Source: an uncultured Oceanobacter sp.
GTDB lineage: Bacteria > Pseudomonadota > Gammaproteobacteria > Pseudomonadales > Oceanobacteraceae
Direction of reading: 5' to 3'
DNA length: 64,000 nt
Assembly (NCBI GenBank): GCA_913061185.1
Contig: CAJXTI010000006.1
Location: 1 to 64,000, forward strand
The position numbers were made by a program, and so were the translations under genes. Of the stretch, positions 34,964-44,757 are shown in pieces. The notes below the pieces were generated by a model, which ran no database searches, had not been told where the DNA came from, and saw nothing but the letters and a program-made list of their open reading frames with translations. How positions within the stretch are numbered: position 1 is the first letter of the stretch; the number at the start of each line of letters is the position of its first letter.

Positions 34964-37900
34964 ATGACTATCCGTGTTGCGATTCAGCACAACACATACT
35001 ACGATTTTGACCGGCCTGTTTCGCTGTCACCCCATGTGGTTCGACTGCGTCCGGCCCCTCATTGTCGTACACCAATTGAGTCTTATAGCCTCAAAGTGCA
35101 GCCGGAAAACCACTTTGTTAACTGGCAGCAGGATGCTTACGGCAACTACCTGGCACGTTTGGTATTCCCGGAAAAAACCCGCAAGTTTTCGGTAGAAGTT
35201 GAAGTCATCGCCGACATGACGGTGATTAACCCATTCGACTTTTTCCTTGAAGAAGATGCGGAAGAATTTCCGTTCGAATACGACAAGCAGACCAAAAAAG
35301 AGCTGCAGCCCTATCTGGAGCTGGAACCCCAGGGGCCAGAGTTTGAAAAGTTTCTGGCGGGTATTTCGACCAAAAAACGTCGTACCATTGATTTTCTGGT
35401 GGACGTCAATTCGCAGCTTGAGCAGCTGATTGAATACACCATTCGAATGGAACCAGGCGTTCAAACGCCAGAAGAAACTCTGGAACAGGCACTCGGTTCC
35501 TGTCGTGACAGTGCCTGGCTAATGGTGCAGGCGGTGCGTCATCTGGGAATGGCAGCGCGTTTTGCGTCCGGTTACCTGGTACAGCTGACGTCGGATGAAA
35601 AGTCGCTTGACGGCCCTTCTGGACCGGAAGCCGACTTCACCGATTTGCACGCCTGGTGTGAAGTGTATCTGCCTGGTGCTGGCTGGGTCGGCCTGGATCC
35701 AACTTCCGGGCTGTTTGCCGGTGAAGGTCATATTCCATTGGCCTGTACACCACATCCGGTATCGGCCGCACCAATCAACGGTTACACCGACAAGTGTGAA
35801 GTCGAGTTTGACTTCAAGAACGACGTTACCCGTTTCCATGAAGATCCTCGTGTTACCAAGCCGTACACCGATGCGGAATGGGCGGATGTATTGACCCTGG
35901 GCGACAAGGTCGATTTGTTGCTGGTTGAGAACGATGTTCGCCTGACCATGGGGGGTGAGCCAACCTTCGTATCGATTGATGATATGGAAGCGGCACAGTG
36001 GAATACCGAAGCGCTGGGTGCCCACAAGCTGAGTCTGGCCAAAACCCTGTTGTTAAAACTGCGTGACCGGTTCGCACCAGAAGGCATGCTGCACTATGGT
36101 CAGGGCAAATGGTATCCGGGCGAAGAAGTACCTCGTTGGGCGCTGGGTGTGTTCTGGCGTACCGACAATCAGCCGATGTGGACACGCCCCGAGCTGTTGG
36201 CTCGGGTTGACAAAGATTACGGCCACACAGAAAAAGATGCTCACCAGTTTGCCACGCTATTGTCTGAGAAACTGGGCTTGTCTGACCAGTATGTTCAGGC
36301 GGCCTATGAAGATGGCCTGCATTACCTGCTGGAAGAACAAAATCTGCCCGTTAACCTGGACTCCGAAATCGCGGCTGCCAAGGATGAACTGGCACGTCGT
36401 CGTCTGGCACGGGTGCTGGATCAGGGGCTGAGTACGCCTACCGGTTTTGTTGTGCCAGTGGAATGGGACTTTTATGGCCAGAACTGGCGCTCCAGCGTGT
36501 GGGAATTGCGCCGTGGTCGCATTACGCTGATACCGGGCGATTCGCCTATGGGTCTGCGTTTGCCACTGCAAGGCTTGCCATGGTCAGAAGAAGTGCCACT
36601 GCCGCAGGAAGCTGACCCGTTCCGCACCACAGAAGCATTGCAGACTCGTGAAGAAATCATCAGTAGTGTGGCGACAGTTGCCCCAGAACCGATTGCCGAG
36701 CAATCCGTATCCGATGAAAAATCACAGAAGCAGCGTGCCGAGCAGGATGACCAGTCCGAGACCTACTGGCGCAATCTGGTTCGTACGGCCATGTGTATTG
36801 AAGCTCGTGGTGGCAAAATTCATATTTTCTTGCCACCACTGCCGTATTTGGAAAGCTACGTTGCCTTGCTGACCATGATCGAGGAAACAGCCGCAGCGCT
36901 GGATATGCCGATCATTATTGAAGGTTACGAGCCTCCACGTGACTGGCGTATGCAAAAGCTGCTGGTGACGCCAGACCCCGGTGTTATTGAGGTGAATATT
37001 CACCCGGCCAGCAACTGGCGCGACATGATGCACACCATGAATGAGTTGTATCAGGCAGCACGTGAATCACGTCTGGGCACTGAAAAGTTCATGCTGGATG
37101 GCCGCCACACCGGTACCGGTGGTGGTAACCACATCACGCTGGGTGGCAAGACTCCAGCGGATAGCCCAATGCTGCGTCGCCCTGACTTACTGCGCAGCTT
37201 TGTCACTTACTGGCAGCATCATCCAAGTTTGTCCTATCTGTTTTCGGGTGCCTTTATTGGCCCGACCAGCCAGGCACCACGGGTGGATGAAGGCCGGGAC
37301 GAAGGTCTGTATGAACTGGAGATTGCCTTCCAGCAAATGCCGGAAGGGGAATCTGCCCTGCCATGGCTGATCGACCGCATTATGCGTAACCTGCTGATCG
37401 ATGTGACCGGCAATACGCACCGTGCCGAGTTCTGTATCGACAAGCTGTTTGCACCAGGCAGCGCGTCAGGCCGCTTGGGTATTCTGGAGTTTCGTGGTTT
37501 TGAAATGCCACCGCACAGTCGCATGGGGCTGGTTCAGGCGCTGTTGATCCGGGCCTTGTTGATCCGTTTCTGGAAAGATCCGTACAAACACGATCTGGTG
37601 CGCTGGAATACCCAGCTGCATGATAAGTTCATGCTGCCACATTATGTCTGGGAAGATATTCAGGAAGTCGCTCAGGATCTGCAGGAGCATGGTCTCGATT
37701 TCCGCGCAGAATGGCTGTTGCCGTTTGAAGAGTTCCGTTTCCCGCATTATGGCCGGGTAGAACTGGGTGATATCAAGATCGAGCTGCGCTGGGCGATTGA
37801 GCCATGGCACGTTCTGGGCGAGGAAGTCTCCAGTTTCGGTACGTCCCGTTATGTGGATTCCTCGGTCGAGCGTTTGCAGGTCAAGGTGTACGGCATGACC

Positions 37901-38341
37901 AACAACCGCTATGTACTGGCGTGTAATGATCGTCGTGTACCTCTCACCAGCACGGGTCGCCATGGCGAATACGTTGCCGGTGTGCGCTACAAGGCCTGGG
38001 CACCCCCGTCGGCGCTGCATCCAACCATCGGGGTACAGTCACCGTTGATGTTTGACCTGATTGATACCTGGAATGGCCGTTCTGTGGGCGGCTGCAGTTA
38101 CCATGTATCGCATCCAGGTGGCCGCAGTTACGACACTTTCCCGGTAAATTCCTTTGAAGCGGAATCGCGTCGGGTCAATCGTTTCTCAACGCTGGATCAC
38201 AGCCATGGGGCGTATTCTGCCCGTCCGGACATCGATGCTATCCGGGAGTTTTTCCCGCATACCGAACCGCGTCCGATGGCACCTCCAGCAGAAGAGTCTC
38301 CGAACGATTATCCTTGTACGCTGGATTTACGGCGTAAATAA
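34964..38341 (+). CDS. Transglutaminase-like + DUF2126 amidoligase protein
   Basis: 1125 residues from the ATG at 34964 (GGGAG 5 bp upstream; a longer frame from 34904 covers the hairpin). Residues 1-300 form a transglutaminase-like papain fold with N-terminal beta domain; Cys180 (GSCRDSAW), His229 (DLHAW) and Asp245 (LDPTSG) are the triad. The rest is DUF2126, predicted to be a glutamine-synthetase-like COOH-NH2 ligase (MGGEPTFV, GGGNHITLGGKTP, FRGFEMPPHSRMG). One chain could therefore both cut and form amide bonds. A tandem terminator follows. Confidence 0.92.
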   Translation: MTIRVAIQHNTYYDFDRPVSLSPHVVRLRPAPHCRTPIESYSLKVQPENHFVNWQQDAYGNYLARLVFPEKTRKFSVEVEVIADMTVINPFDFFLEEDAEEFPFEYDKQTKKELQPYLELEPQGPEFEKFLAGISTKKRRTIDFLVDVNSQLEQLIEYTIRMEPGVQTPEETLEQALGSCRDSAWLMVQAVRHLGMAARFASGYLVQLTSDEKSLDGPSGPEADFTDLHAWCEVYLPGAGWVGLDPTSGLFAGEGHIPLACTPHPVSAAPINGYTDKCEVEFDFKNDVTRFHEDPRVTKPYTDAEWADVLTLGDKVDLLLVENDVRLTMGGEPTFVSIDDMEAAQWNTEALGAHKLSLAKTLLLKLRDRFAPEGMLHYGQGKWYPGEEVPRWALGVFWRTDNQPMWTRPELLARVDKDYGHTEKDAHQFATLLSEKLGLSDQYVQAAYEDGLHYLLEEQNLPVNLDSEIAAAKDELARRRLARVLDQGLSTPTGFVVPVEWDFYGQNWRSSVWELRRGRITLIPGDSPMGLRLPLQGLPWSEEVPLPQEADPFRTTEALQTREEIISSVATVAPEPIAEQSVSDEKSQKQRAEQDDQSETYWRNLVRTAMCIEARGGKIHIFLPPLPYLESYVALLTMIEETAAALDMPIIIEGYEPPRDWRMQKLLVTPDPGVIEVNIHPASNWRDMMHTMNELYQAARESRLGTEKFMLDGRHTGTGGGNHITLGGKTPADSPMLRRPDLLRSFVTYWQHHPSLSYLFSGAFIGPTSQAPRVDEGRDEGLYELEIAFQQMPEGESALPWLIDRIMRNLLIDVTGNTHRAEFCIDKLFAPGSASGRLGILEFRGFEMPPHSRMGLVQALLIRALLIRFWKDPYKHDLVRWNTQLHDKFMLPHYVWEDIQEVAQDLQEHGLDFRAEWLLPFEEFRFPHYGRVELGDIKIELRWAIEPWHVLGEEVSSFGTSRYVDSSVERLQVKVYGMTNNRYVLACNDRRVPLTSTGRHGEYVAGVRYKAWAPPSALHPTIGVQSPLMFDLIDTWNGRSVGGCSYHVSHPGGRSYDTFPVNSFEAESRRVNRFSTLDHSHGAYSARPDIDAIREFFPHTEPRPMAPPAEESPNDYPCTLDLRRK

Positions 38342-38346
38342 GGCGC

Positions 38347-38378
38347 GTTTGCTCCCTCTGTTGGGGGAGGGAGCAAAC
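38347..38378 (+). repeat. Strong 12-bp hairpin after the DUF2126 gene
   Basis: GTTTGCTCCCTC (38347-38358) pairs perfectly with GAGGGAGCAAAC (38367-38378), loop 8 nt, starting 6 bp after the stop codon. There is no U-run; it precedes a real terminator by about 30 bp and may stabilise the 3' end. Confidence 0.6.
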
Positions 38379-38410
38379 AAAGCTGAGACAATTTCCCCAA
38401 TCTGACATAA

Positions 38411-38436
38411 TGGCCGCCGCAAGCGGCCATTTTTTT
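38411..38436 (+). terminator. Rho-independent terminator between the two ATP-grasp sets
   Basis: TGGCCGC/GCGGCCA stem (38411-38417, 38423-38429), 5-nt loop, then T7 at 38430-38436. It separates the first ATP-grasp operon from the second, so the second set probably has its own promoter within 38437-38485. Confidence 0.85.
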
Positions 38437-38485
38437 GGCCGGAATTTTTTAACAGCGTTCCTTCGAATCCGCAGCGAGAACAAGC

Positions 38486-41026
38486 ATGTCGCCGACCGTG
38501 TCACCGGCTCCAGGGCCAGACAGCGATGAACTGATCTACCGCCATAATCCGGCACTTCAGGATGAAGCCGTCGATGCCAATGGAGAGCTGCGTCCGCACT
38601 GGTCCTATCTTCTCGACAGTCTGAAAGAGCTGGGGTCTGCTTCATTTGATGAGCGCCAGACCAAGGCGCTGCGTATTTTGCGGGACGATGGCGCGACCTA
38701 TAACATCTACAGTGATTCCAGTACGCCATCTCATACCTGGAATATGGATCTGGTTCCCTACGTTATTGGCAGTGATGAGTGGGGACGGATTGAAGCCGGT
38801 CTGCTGGAACGGGCAGAGCTGTTTAATCTGCTGTTACGGGATCTTTATGGTAATCGGGATCTGATTCGCTCAGGGGTGATTCCCCCTGACGCACTGTTTT
38901 GCCATCGTGGTTTTTTACGCGCTTGTAATGGCATCCACTTGCCGGGTGACCACGATCTGATTTTGCACTCGGTTGATCTGGTGCGTGGTGCAGATGGCCA
39001 GATGATGGCGATTGGCGATCGAGCCCAAAGCCCGAGTGGTGCTGGCTATTCACTGGAAAACCGCAACGTGATGTCGCGGGTGTTTCCGAGTCTGTTCCGC
39101 GACAGCCATGTACACCGGCTGGCGGCCTTTTTTCAGCGCCTGCGTTCCAAACTGAATTCCCTGTCACCCAATACCAGTACGCCACGTGTTGCGGTCATGA
39201 CACCCGGTGCGCATAACGAAACCTATTTTGAACACGCCTACCTGGCTAATTACCTGGGTTTTCATCTGGTTCAAAGTGACGATCTGGTCGTTCGTAACGG
39301 CTTTTTATGGATGAAGTCGCTGGATGGCCTGAGCCGGGTAGACGTCTTGTTACGCCGGGTGGATGACTGGTTCTGTGATCCGGTTGAATTGCGTGGTGAC
39401 TCCCGCCTCGGAGTCGCCAACCTGCTTGAAGTGGTTCGGGCTGGTAATGTCGTCGTGGCTAACCCGCTTGGTTCCGGGGTATTGGAAAACCCGGTTTTTT
39501 TACGCTTTTTACCCGGTATCGCCAAACACTTGTTGGGCCGTGAGCTACGTTTGCCATCGGTAGAAACACGCTGGTGTGGTCTTGATGAGGATCGTGCCTA
39601 TGTACTGGATCACTTGCACGAACTGGTGATCAAGCCGGTGTACCGCAATCTGGATAACCGCAGTCTTTATGGACCAGAACTGGGGCAGGAAGAAACCCGA
39701 ATACTGAAAGCCCGGATTGAAGCTGATCCAACCCAATACGTTGCCCAGCCAGTGATGGAAGCCTCCCACGTCCCTTCTTTTGTGGACGGCGTACTCAAAC
39801 CCCGTCCGGTTATCCTGCGCAGTTTTGCGGTAGCAACGGACACGTCTTACACCGTTATGCCGGGCGGGTTGACGCGCATTGGTCATGGCGAACGTTCGTT
39901 TATGATCTCCAGCCAAACCGGTTCCAAGAGCAAAGACACTTGGGTTATTGCTTCTGAACCGGAACGCCTGGCCCACGATGAGCATCTTGATGAGCCGGTC
40001 AGTCGTGAAGCCGACCTGATCAGCCTGCCCAGCCGCGTGGTGGAAAACCTGTTCTGGATGGGGCGTTATGCCGAGCGTGCAGAAGCGGCCCTGCGGATAC
40101 TGCGTACGGCCTTTATGATGCTGAATGGCGAAGAGCGTATCAGCGATATAACCCAGCATCAGCTACTGCATGCCGTCTCCATGATCACCGCGACGCCGTC
40201 ACGTTCCACCGATGACCAGACCGCAGAAGAAGCTCTGCGGGGCATTATCGAAAATGGTTCGGTACTGCGCAGCATTTCCGGCAACCTTAATGCGATGCTT
40301 TATTGCGCCGATGAAACCAAGGAACTGTTGTCGTCGGATACTTACCGCGTGATCAACGATATTCGTGATGCCTTGAACATGCTGGGTATCAGCTTTTCTG
40401 GCAGCCTCGCATCGGCGCCGGAAGAAGCACTCGACCCGCTAGTGACCGCGCTGATGGCTCTTTCCGGTCTGACCCAGGAAAGCATGATTCGTGGTTTCGG
40501 CTGGCGTTTTATGGATATGGGAAGACGTCTCGAACGGGGTTACCAGATCGCGATTGCAATCGACAGCCTGATTGTACCGGTATTGTCCGAGTCGGATCAG
40601 AGCAAACTGTGTGAAGCATTATTGCTGTCGCTGGAAGCCCTGATCAGTTATCGCCGCCGTTACCGTGCCCGTGTCGGGATCCAGACGAGTCTGGATCTGG
40701 TGATGATGGATCCGACCAATCCGCGTTCCTTGATGTATCAGGTGGAACAATTGCGGCAGCATATTCGGGCGCTGCCGAAAACACCAACCCAGATGCACGA
40801 GTTGGCCGCCGATGAGCGCCGGATTCTTGAGTGTGAAACGCTGCTCAAATTATCGTCGCTGGCTGAACTGAGTAAAGCCGACGGATTCCAGCGCAGTCAC
40901 CTGGATGAGCAAATGAAAAAGATCGCCAGCCAGCTGAGTGGCTTGAGTGAAATGATTACTGACAAATACTTTGATCACCGGGAAGCCTCACAGCAACTGG
41001 TTAACAGTACCTGGGAAAGTATCTAG
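38486..41026 (+). CDS. Fused circularly permuted ATP-grasp / alpha-E protein
   Basis: 846 residues. Residues about 70-500 are a DUF404/407 ATP-grasp (DLVRGADGQMMAIGDRAQSP, GAGYSLENRNVMSRVFP, LLRRVDDWFCDPVEL, LVIKPVYRNLDNRSLYG, LRSFAVATDTSYTVMPGGLTRI); about 515-840 are an alpha-E domain (LPSRVVENLFWMGRYAERAEAALRIL). It is a fused paralogue of the two separate genes at 32465 and 33925. It runs into a transglutaminase gene with a 1-bp overlap. Substrates unknown; the double set suggests two related ligation steps or two peptides. Confidence 0.92.
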   Translation: MSPTVSPAPGPDSDELIYRHNPALQDEAVDANGELRPHWSYLLDSLKELGSASFDERQTKALRILRDDGATYNIYSDSSTPSHTWNMDLVPYVIGSDEWGRIEAGLLERAELFNLLLRDLYGNRDLIRSGVIPPDALFCHRGFLRACNGIHLPGDHDLILHSVDLVRGADGQMMAIGDRAQSPSGAGYSLENRNVMSRVFPSLFRDSHVHRLAAFFQRLRSKLNSLSPNTSTPRVAVMTPGAHNETYFEHAYLANYLGFHLVQSDDLVVRNGFLWMKSLDGLSRVDVLLRRVDDWFCDPVELRGDSRLGVANLLEVVRAGNVVVANPLGSGVLENPVFLRFLPGIAKHLLGRELRLPSVETRWCGLDEDRAYVLDHLHELVIKPVYRNLDNRSLYGPELGQEETRILKARIEADPTQYVAQPVMEASHVPSFVDGVLKPRPVILRSFAVATDTSYTVMPGGLTRIGHGERSFMISSQTGSKSKDTWVIASEPERLAHDEHLDEPVSREADLISLPSRVVENLFWMGRYAERAEAALRILRTAFMMLNGEERISDITQHQLLHAVSMITATPSRSTDDQTAEEALRGIIENGSVLRSISGNLNAMLYCADETKELLSSDTYRVINDIRDALNMLGISFSGSLASAPEEALDPLVTALMALSGLTQESMIRGFGWRFMDMGRRLERGYQIAIAIDSLIVPVLSESDQSKLCEALLLSLEALISYRRRYRARVGIQTSLDLVMMDPTNPRSLMYQVEQLRQHIRALPKTPTQMHELAADERRILECETLLKLSSLAELSKADGFQRSHLDEQMKKIASQLSGLSEMITDKYFDHREASQQLVNSTWESI

Positions 41027-41907
41027 TGTTATATCGAATCCGTCATACCACAGAATATGTTTATCACAGTCGGGTATCCCACTGTTACAACATGGCCCAT
41101 GTCACACCTCGGGATACCTTGCGACAGCAATGTTTATCGACACGTGTTGATGTGCTGCCAGGTGCTGCATTTACCTCCAATCGCAGTGATTATTTTGGCA
41201 ATAACGCCTACCACTTTGAAATTCAGAAGCCGCACAAGAAACTGGTGATTACATCCACCAGCGAAGTACGGACGGGAGTACAAAAAGCGGCACCCGACCT
41301 GGAGTTTGGAATCAGTTGTCGTGATGCTCTTGAGGCGATGAGCAGCTCCCGTGCTCCAGAAGTGTTATTGGCGCGGGAGTTTCTGCTGGATTCACCGATG
41401 CTCAAGTCATCGCAAATCTTGCAAGAATTTGCCGCTAATCTGTTTGAAGATGACAAGCCGCTACTGACTGCTGTCATGGCGCTGACCAGTAAAATTTACC
41501 AGGAATTTGAATATTCACCGGCATCCACCACCATTGCGACGCCGTTGCAGGAAGTCCTGGATTCCCGCAGGGGTGTCTGCCAGGATTTTGCCCACCTGCA
41601 AATTGCCATTTTGCGCTCACTGGGGTTTGCGGCCCGCTATGTCTCCGGTTATCTGGAAACCCTGCCGCCGCCAGGGCAAGAAAAAATGGTTGGGGCTGAT
41701 GCCACACACGCCTGGTTAGCGGTTTATGCACCCGGTGAGGGGTGGTTTGAATACGACCCTACCAATAACTGTATGGCACATGAACAGCATATTGTGACGG
41801 CCTGGGGACGGGACTTCTATGACGTGACGCCGGTGTGCGGGGTGATCTACGGTGGCGGCAGTAATCCAGTGCTACGGGTTGCGGTCGATGTAACACGCCT
41901 GACCTGA
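41026..41907 (+). CDS. Transglutaminase-like cysteine protease family protein
   Basis: 293 residues from a GTG at 41026 that overlaps the previous stop (TAGTG). N-terminal beta domain (LYRIRHTTEYVYHSRVSHCYNMAHVTPR) and a papain-like core with Cys185 (GVCQDFAH), His228 (THAW) and Asp244 (YDPTNN). No signal peptide, so it is cytoplasmic like the ATP-grasp partner. Predicted to cleave or transfer on the peptide made by the partner; this is inference from conserved pairing. Confidence 0.9.
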   Translation: MLYRIRHTTEYVYHSRVSHCYNMAHVTPRDTLRQQCLSTRVDVLPGAAFTSNRSDYFGNNAYHFEIQKPHKKLVITSTSEVRTGVQKAAPDLEFGISCRDALEAMSSSRAPEVLLAREFLLDSPMLKSSQILQEFAANLFEDDKPLLTAVMALTSKIYQEFEYSPASTTIATPLQEVLDSRRGVCQDFAHLQIAILRSLGFAARYVSGYLETLPPPGQEKMVGADATHAWLAVYAPGEGWFEYDPTNNCMAHEQHIVTAWGRDFYDVTPVCGVIYGGGSNPVLRVAVDVTRLT

Positions 41908-41937
41908 GCCGCTGTATTTTTACCTGAAGGACAGTTG

Positions 41938-42915
41938 ATGATTCGTACCCTGATGATTAACGGCAATGGCCAGGCGTCCATTGGTGGAGAGGAGTTGGTG
42001 CATGACTGGCGTAACGACGCCAGCAGTCGGCTCTGGCTCGATTTGACGTCGGAAGGACTCGAACAGCATCAGGCAGAACGGCAGATATTGTTGGGACTGG
42101 GTTGCCATGCGCTGGCCATCGAAGATGCCCAGCGTGATCGCCACCCGCCCAAGCTAGAAGTATTCGACGACCACGTGTTTATCCTGTATCGCGGTATCGC
42201 CCGGTTTGATAGCCAGTTACACCATAAATCCCAGTCGATTTCATTTTTTATCAGTGAGCGTTTGCTGATCAGCTATCACCCGTTACCGGCGGAAAGTATC
42301 AATCGTTTGATGGCAGGACATGGCGGTATTCATTTACAGCGCTGCCCGGCCCAGTTGGCGTTACGCATTATGCATACCTCGGCCGGTATGTATCTGGAAC
42401 ATGTACTGGCGTTTGAAGACCAGCTGAGTGACCTTGAAGATGCCTTGCACGACCAGGGAACCGATGCCCTGATGCGCCAGTTAATGGGCTATCGGTCACG
42501 ACTGGTAAAGCTGCGGCGCATTTTTAATTATCACCAGAGTATTACCGATGAGCTGAAATCCAGTGATCTGGCGCTGTTTGAACAGCCGGATCTCGGGCTA
42601 GACCATACCCTGAATGACCTGCACGACCGCTTTGAACGTTTGGCCAGCCTGGTGTCGATGTTCTATGACATTTGCGGCGATCTGATTGACGGTTATCTGG
42701 CCGTTACCTCGCACCAGCTCAACAACACCATGCGAGTACTGACCGTGATTACCGCGATTTTTATCCCGTTGGGTTTTCTGGCCGGGCTGTACGGTATGAA
42801 CTTCGAATACATTCCCGAACTGAAACTCCACAACGGCTACTTTATCTTGCTGGGGGCCATGGCTACATTAGCCGTTGGGTTGCTGGCCTGGTTCCGCAAG
42901 CTGCGCTGGTTATAA
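41938..42915 (+). CDS. CorA/ZntB-family divalent metal channel
   Basis: 325 residues from the ATG at 41938 (AAGGAC upstream; a TTG at 41935 is in frame). Long cytoplasmic domain, then two C-terminal membrane helices (VLTVITAIFIPLGFLAGLYGMNF and YFILLGAMATLAVGLLAW) with the GMN selectivity motif. The short periplasmic loop after GMN (FEYIPELKLHNGY) is of the broad CorA/ZntB type, so Mg2+, Zn2+ or Co2+ cannot be chosen. It is 30 bp after the transglutaminase gene and may be cotranscribed. Confidence 0.9.
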   Translation: MIRTLMINGNGQASIGGEELVHDWRNDASSRLWLDLTSEGLEQHQAERQILLGLGCHALAIEDAQRDRHPPKLEVFDDHVFILYRGIARFDSQLHHKSQSISFFISERLLISYHPLPAESINRLMAGHGGIHLQRCPAQLALRIMHTSAGMYLEHVLAFEDQLSDLEDALHDQGTDALMRQLMGYRSRLVKLRRIFNYHQSITDELKSSDLALFEQPDLGLDHTLNDLHDRFERLASLVSMFYDICGDLIDGYLAVTSHQLNNTMRVLTVITAIFIPLGFLAGLYGMNFEYIPELKLHNGYFILLGAMATLAVGLLAWFRKLRWL

Positions 42916-43036
42916 GCGCAGCTGGCATCTCGGCTGTAAACCAGGAAAGCGATCCCCAAGGCACTTGACCTGTTACCTGAGTGCCCGTTCCATAACACCA
43001 AACTCGCTCTGGCTCCCCCCTAATAGCACATCATCC

Positions 43037-43591
43037 CTAACGGCGGGAGCCGAGCGTCCCAGCGGCAAATTGCTCCAGCGTTTTCATCGGGATATGGTCG
43101 CTGGTGTGGCGGCCGTACCAGGCGAGCTGGATTTCTCCTTGCTCCGAAATCAGGAAATCGGCAGGCACCAGTTTGATATGAGGATTCTTCGTATCGCCAG
43201 TGCCACCTTTCAGCAAGCCACTGACGATACGGGGCAAGCGTAACAGTATGGCTTTGACGATGGCCATGGCAGATTGCTCGATACCATAACGTTCGTACAG
43301 TTGCAGATCGGGGTCGCTCAACAAAATAAAGGGACGCGGATGACGAGCAACAAAATGTCTGACTTCTTCTGCGGTTGAGCTGAATACGGCGATAACTTCA
43401 ACGTTGGCGGCTTGCAAGGTTTTGTATTGGTTGGTGAGTTCATAAAGGCGCAGGTTGCAGAAAGGGCAGGCGGCATCACGAAAAAAGGCCAGCAGAATCT
43501 TTTTCCCGGCGTAATGGCTCAGACGAATGGGATTGCCGTAAATATCTTTAGAAGAAAAATCAATGGGAGAACATGGGGCAGTGAGTTTCAT
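43037..43591 (-). CDS. Peroxiredoxin-like (AhpC/TSA) protein
   Basis: 184 residues in the thioredoxin fold. The CPFC pair (Cys42, Cys45) sits in FFRDAACPFCNLRLYEL, where a classical peroxiredoxin has T-x-x-C, so a thiol-disulfide or atypical peroxidase activity is possible. FILLSDPDLQLYERYGI is typical of bacterioferritin-comigratory-like members. A conserved insertion (AIVKAILLRLPRIVSGLLKGG) is amphipathic. No signal peptide. The 120 bp to the CorA gene hold a weak GGCACT/AGTGCC repeat only. Confidence 0.8.
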   Translation of the reverse strand: MKLTAPCSPIDFSSKDIYGNPIRLSHYAGKKILLAFFRDAACPFCNLRLYELTNQYKTLQAANVEVIAVFSSTAEEVRHFVARHPRPFILLSDPDLQLYERYGIEQSAMAIVKAILLRLPRIVSGLLKGGTGDTKNPHIKLVPADFLISEQGEIQLAWYGRHTSDHIPMKTLEQFAAGTLGSRR

Positions 43592-43701
43592 GATGCAAGT
43601 CCCTGTCTGAATTGAGCGGGTGATGTAATGATTATCCCAGCCAAGTGTGGTTAGGCAGCGGATGATGTTATTCAGGTCGTACTGTCGAGATGGTAATCCC
43701 G

Positions 43702-44658
43702 TTACGAGTTTGTACCATGAATACCATCCCTTTGTTCCCGGAATGCGGTTGGCGACAGGCCAACCCGGCGGCGAAAAAAGCGCGAAAAATAGGCCGGGTC
43801 ATTAAACCCCAGATCATAGGCGATCAGTGAAACCGGCACTGAGGAATAAATCAGCATACGCTGGGCTTCCAGTATCAGGCGGTCGTAGAGCAGGTCGGTG
43901 ATGTTCTTGTCGGCCACCTGCTTGCAAGTACGGCTCAGGCTGGCCGGGGTGGTGCACAGTTCCTGCGCATAAAACTCGACCGCCTGGTGTTGGCGATAGT
44001 GCCCTTCGATCAGGGTGTTCAGGCGGCGGAAGCGTTCGCTGTGAATATCTTCCGGGCCGGTTTCCGGACGCTCTTCGACCAGACGCCCCAGCTTGATCAG
44101 TAAACCGAATAGTAGCCAGGCAAACATGGCTTTTTTGCCAATGGCATTACCCTGATACTCATCCGTCAATTGCAGGGCCGTCTGGTCGATAAAGGCCAGA
44201 TCCTTCGGGTGGTGGGTCAGGTTGATAATACGGGCGGTTTGCAGTAATTCCTGTTCGAACGGAAACTGGCGGGCAAACTGGTCGTCCTGAATCAGCAGGC
44301 GGGAGACGGTAATCACGCAGCCTTCGGTGGCTTCGCGTTCAAATTCGAAACCATGCACCACCCCGGCAGGTACCGAGATAATCACCGGCGCACTGTGGTT
44401 TTCTTCCTGGCCATCAATAAATATCCGCACTGAACCGGTGTGGACAAAGACCAGTTGGAACATATTCGGATGGGTATGAATATTGATGGCCCAGTCGAAC
44501 AGTCTGGCCCGGCTGGGAATATCCTCAATGTGGACAAACTCCGGGTCACTGGCGGACGGCGCCTCGCTGTACAGGGTGTAGCGGGAAATTCGCTGATACG
44601 TACCGGATGGTGATTTGGCGTTGCCATCGGTTGCTCTACTGGATTGCGCTGAATTCAT
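43702..44658 (-). CDS. AraC-family regulator with cupin domain, PobR/HpaA-like
   Basis: 318 residues. The N-terminal cupin (about 45-150, HTHPNMFQLVFVHTGSVRIFIDG, VPAGVVHGFEFE) binds an effector; the C-terminal AraC HTH pair (about 205-305) includes RLILEAQRMLIYSSVPVSLIAYDLGFNDPAYFSRFFRR. The layout is that of PobR and HpaA, which respond to hydroxybenzoates. Its neighbours degrade protocatechuate, the product of 4-hydroxybenzoate hydroxylation, but no pobA gene is in the window. The effector is inferred. Confidence 0.85.
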   Translation of the reverse strand: MNSAQSSRATDGNAKSPSGTYQRISRYTLYSEAPSASDPEFVHIEDIPSRARLFDWAINIHTHPNMFQLVFVHTGSVRIFIDGQEENHSAPVIISVPAGVVHGFEFEREATEGCVITVSRLLIQDDQFARQFPFEQELLQTARIINLTHHPKDLAFIDQTALQLTDEYQGNAIGKKAMFAWLLFGLLIKLGRLVEERPETGPEDIHSERFRRLNTLIEGHYRQHQAVEFYAQELCTTPASLSRTCKQVADKNITDLLYDRLILEAQRMLIYSSVPVSLIAYDLGFNDPAYFSRFFRRRVGLSPTAFREQRDGIHGTNS

Positions 44659-44686
44659 AAGATGTTTTTATTGTTGTTTTTGTAAG

Positions 44687-44722
44687 CCATGGCTTTGCGA
44701 CAGTATTTGCCGAAAGCCATGG
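44687..44722. repeat. 10-bp inverted repeat upstream of the AraC gene
   Basis: CCATGGCTTT (44687-44696) and AAAGCCATGG (44713-44722), 16 bp apart, lie 30-65 bp before the AraC-family start codon. No U-run follows. It may be an autoregulatory operator or an mRNA hairpin. Confidence 0.4.
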
Positions 44723-44757
44723 ATGTTATTGGCAGGCGTCGTCGGCTACGACAACAA

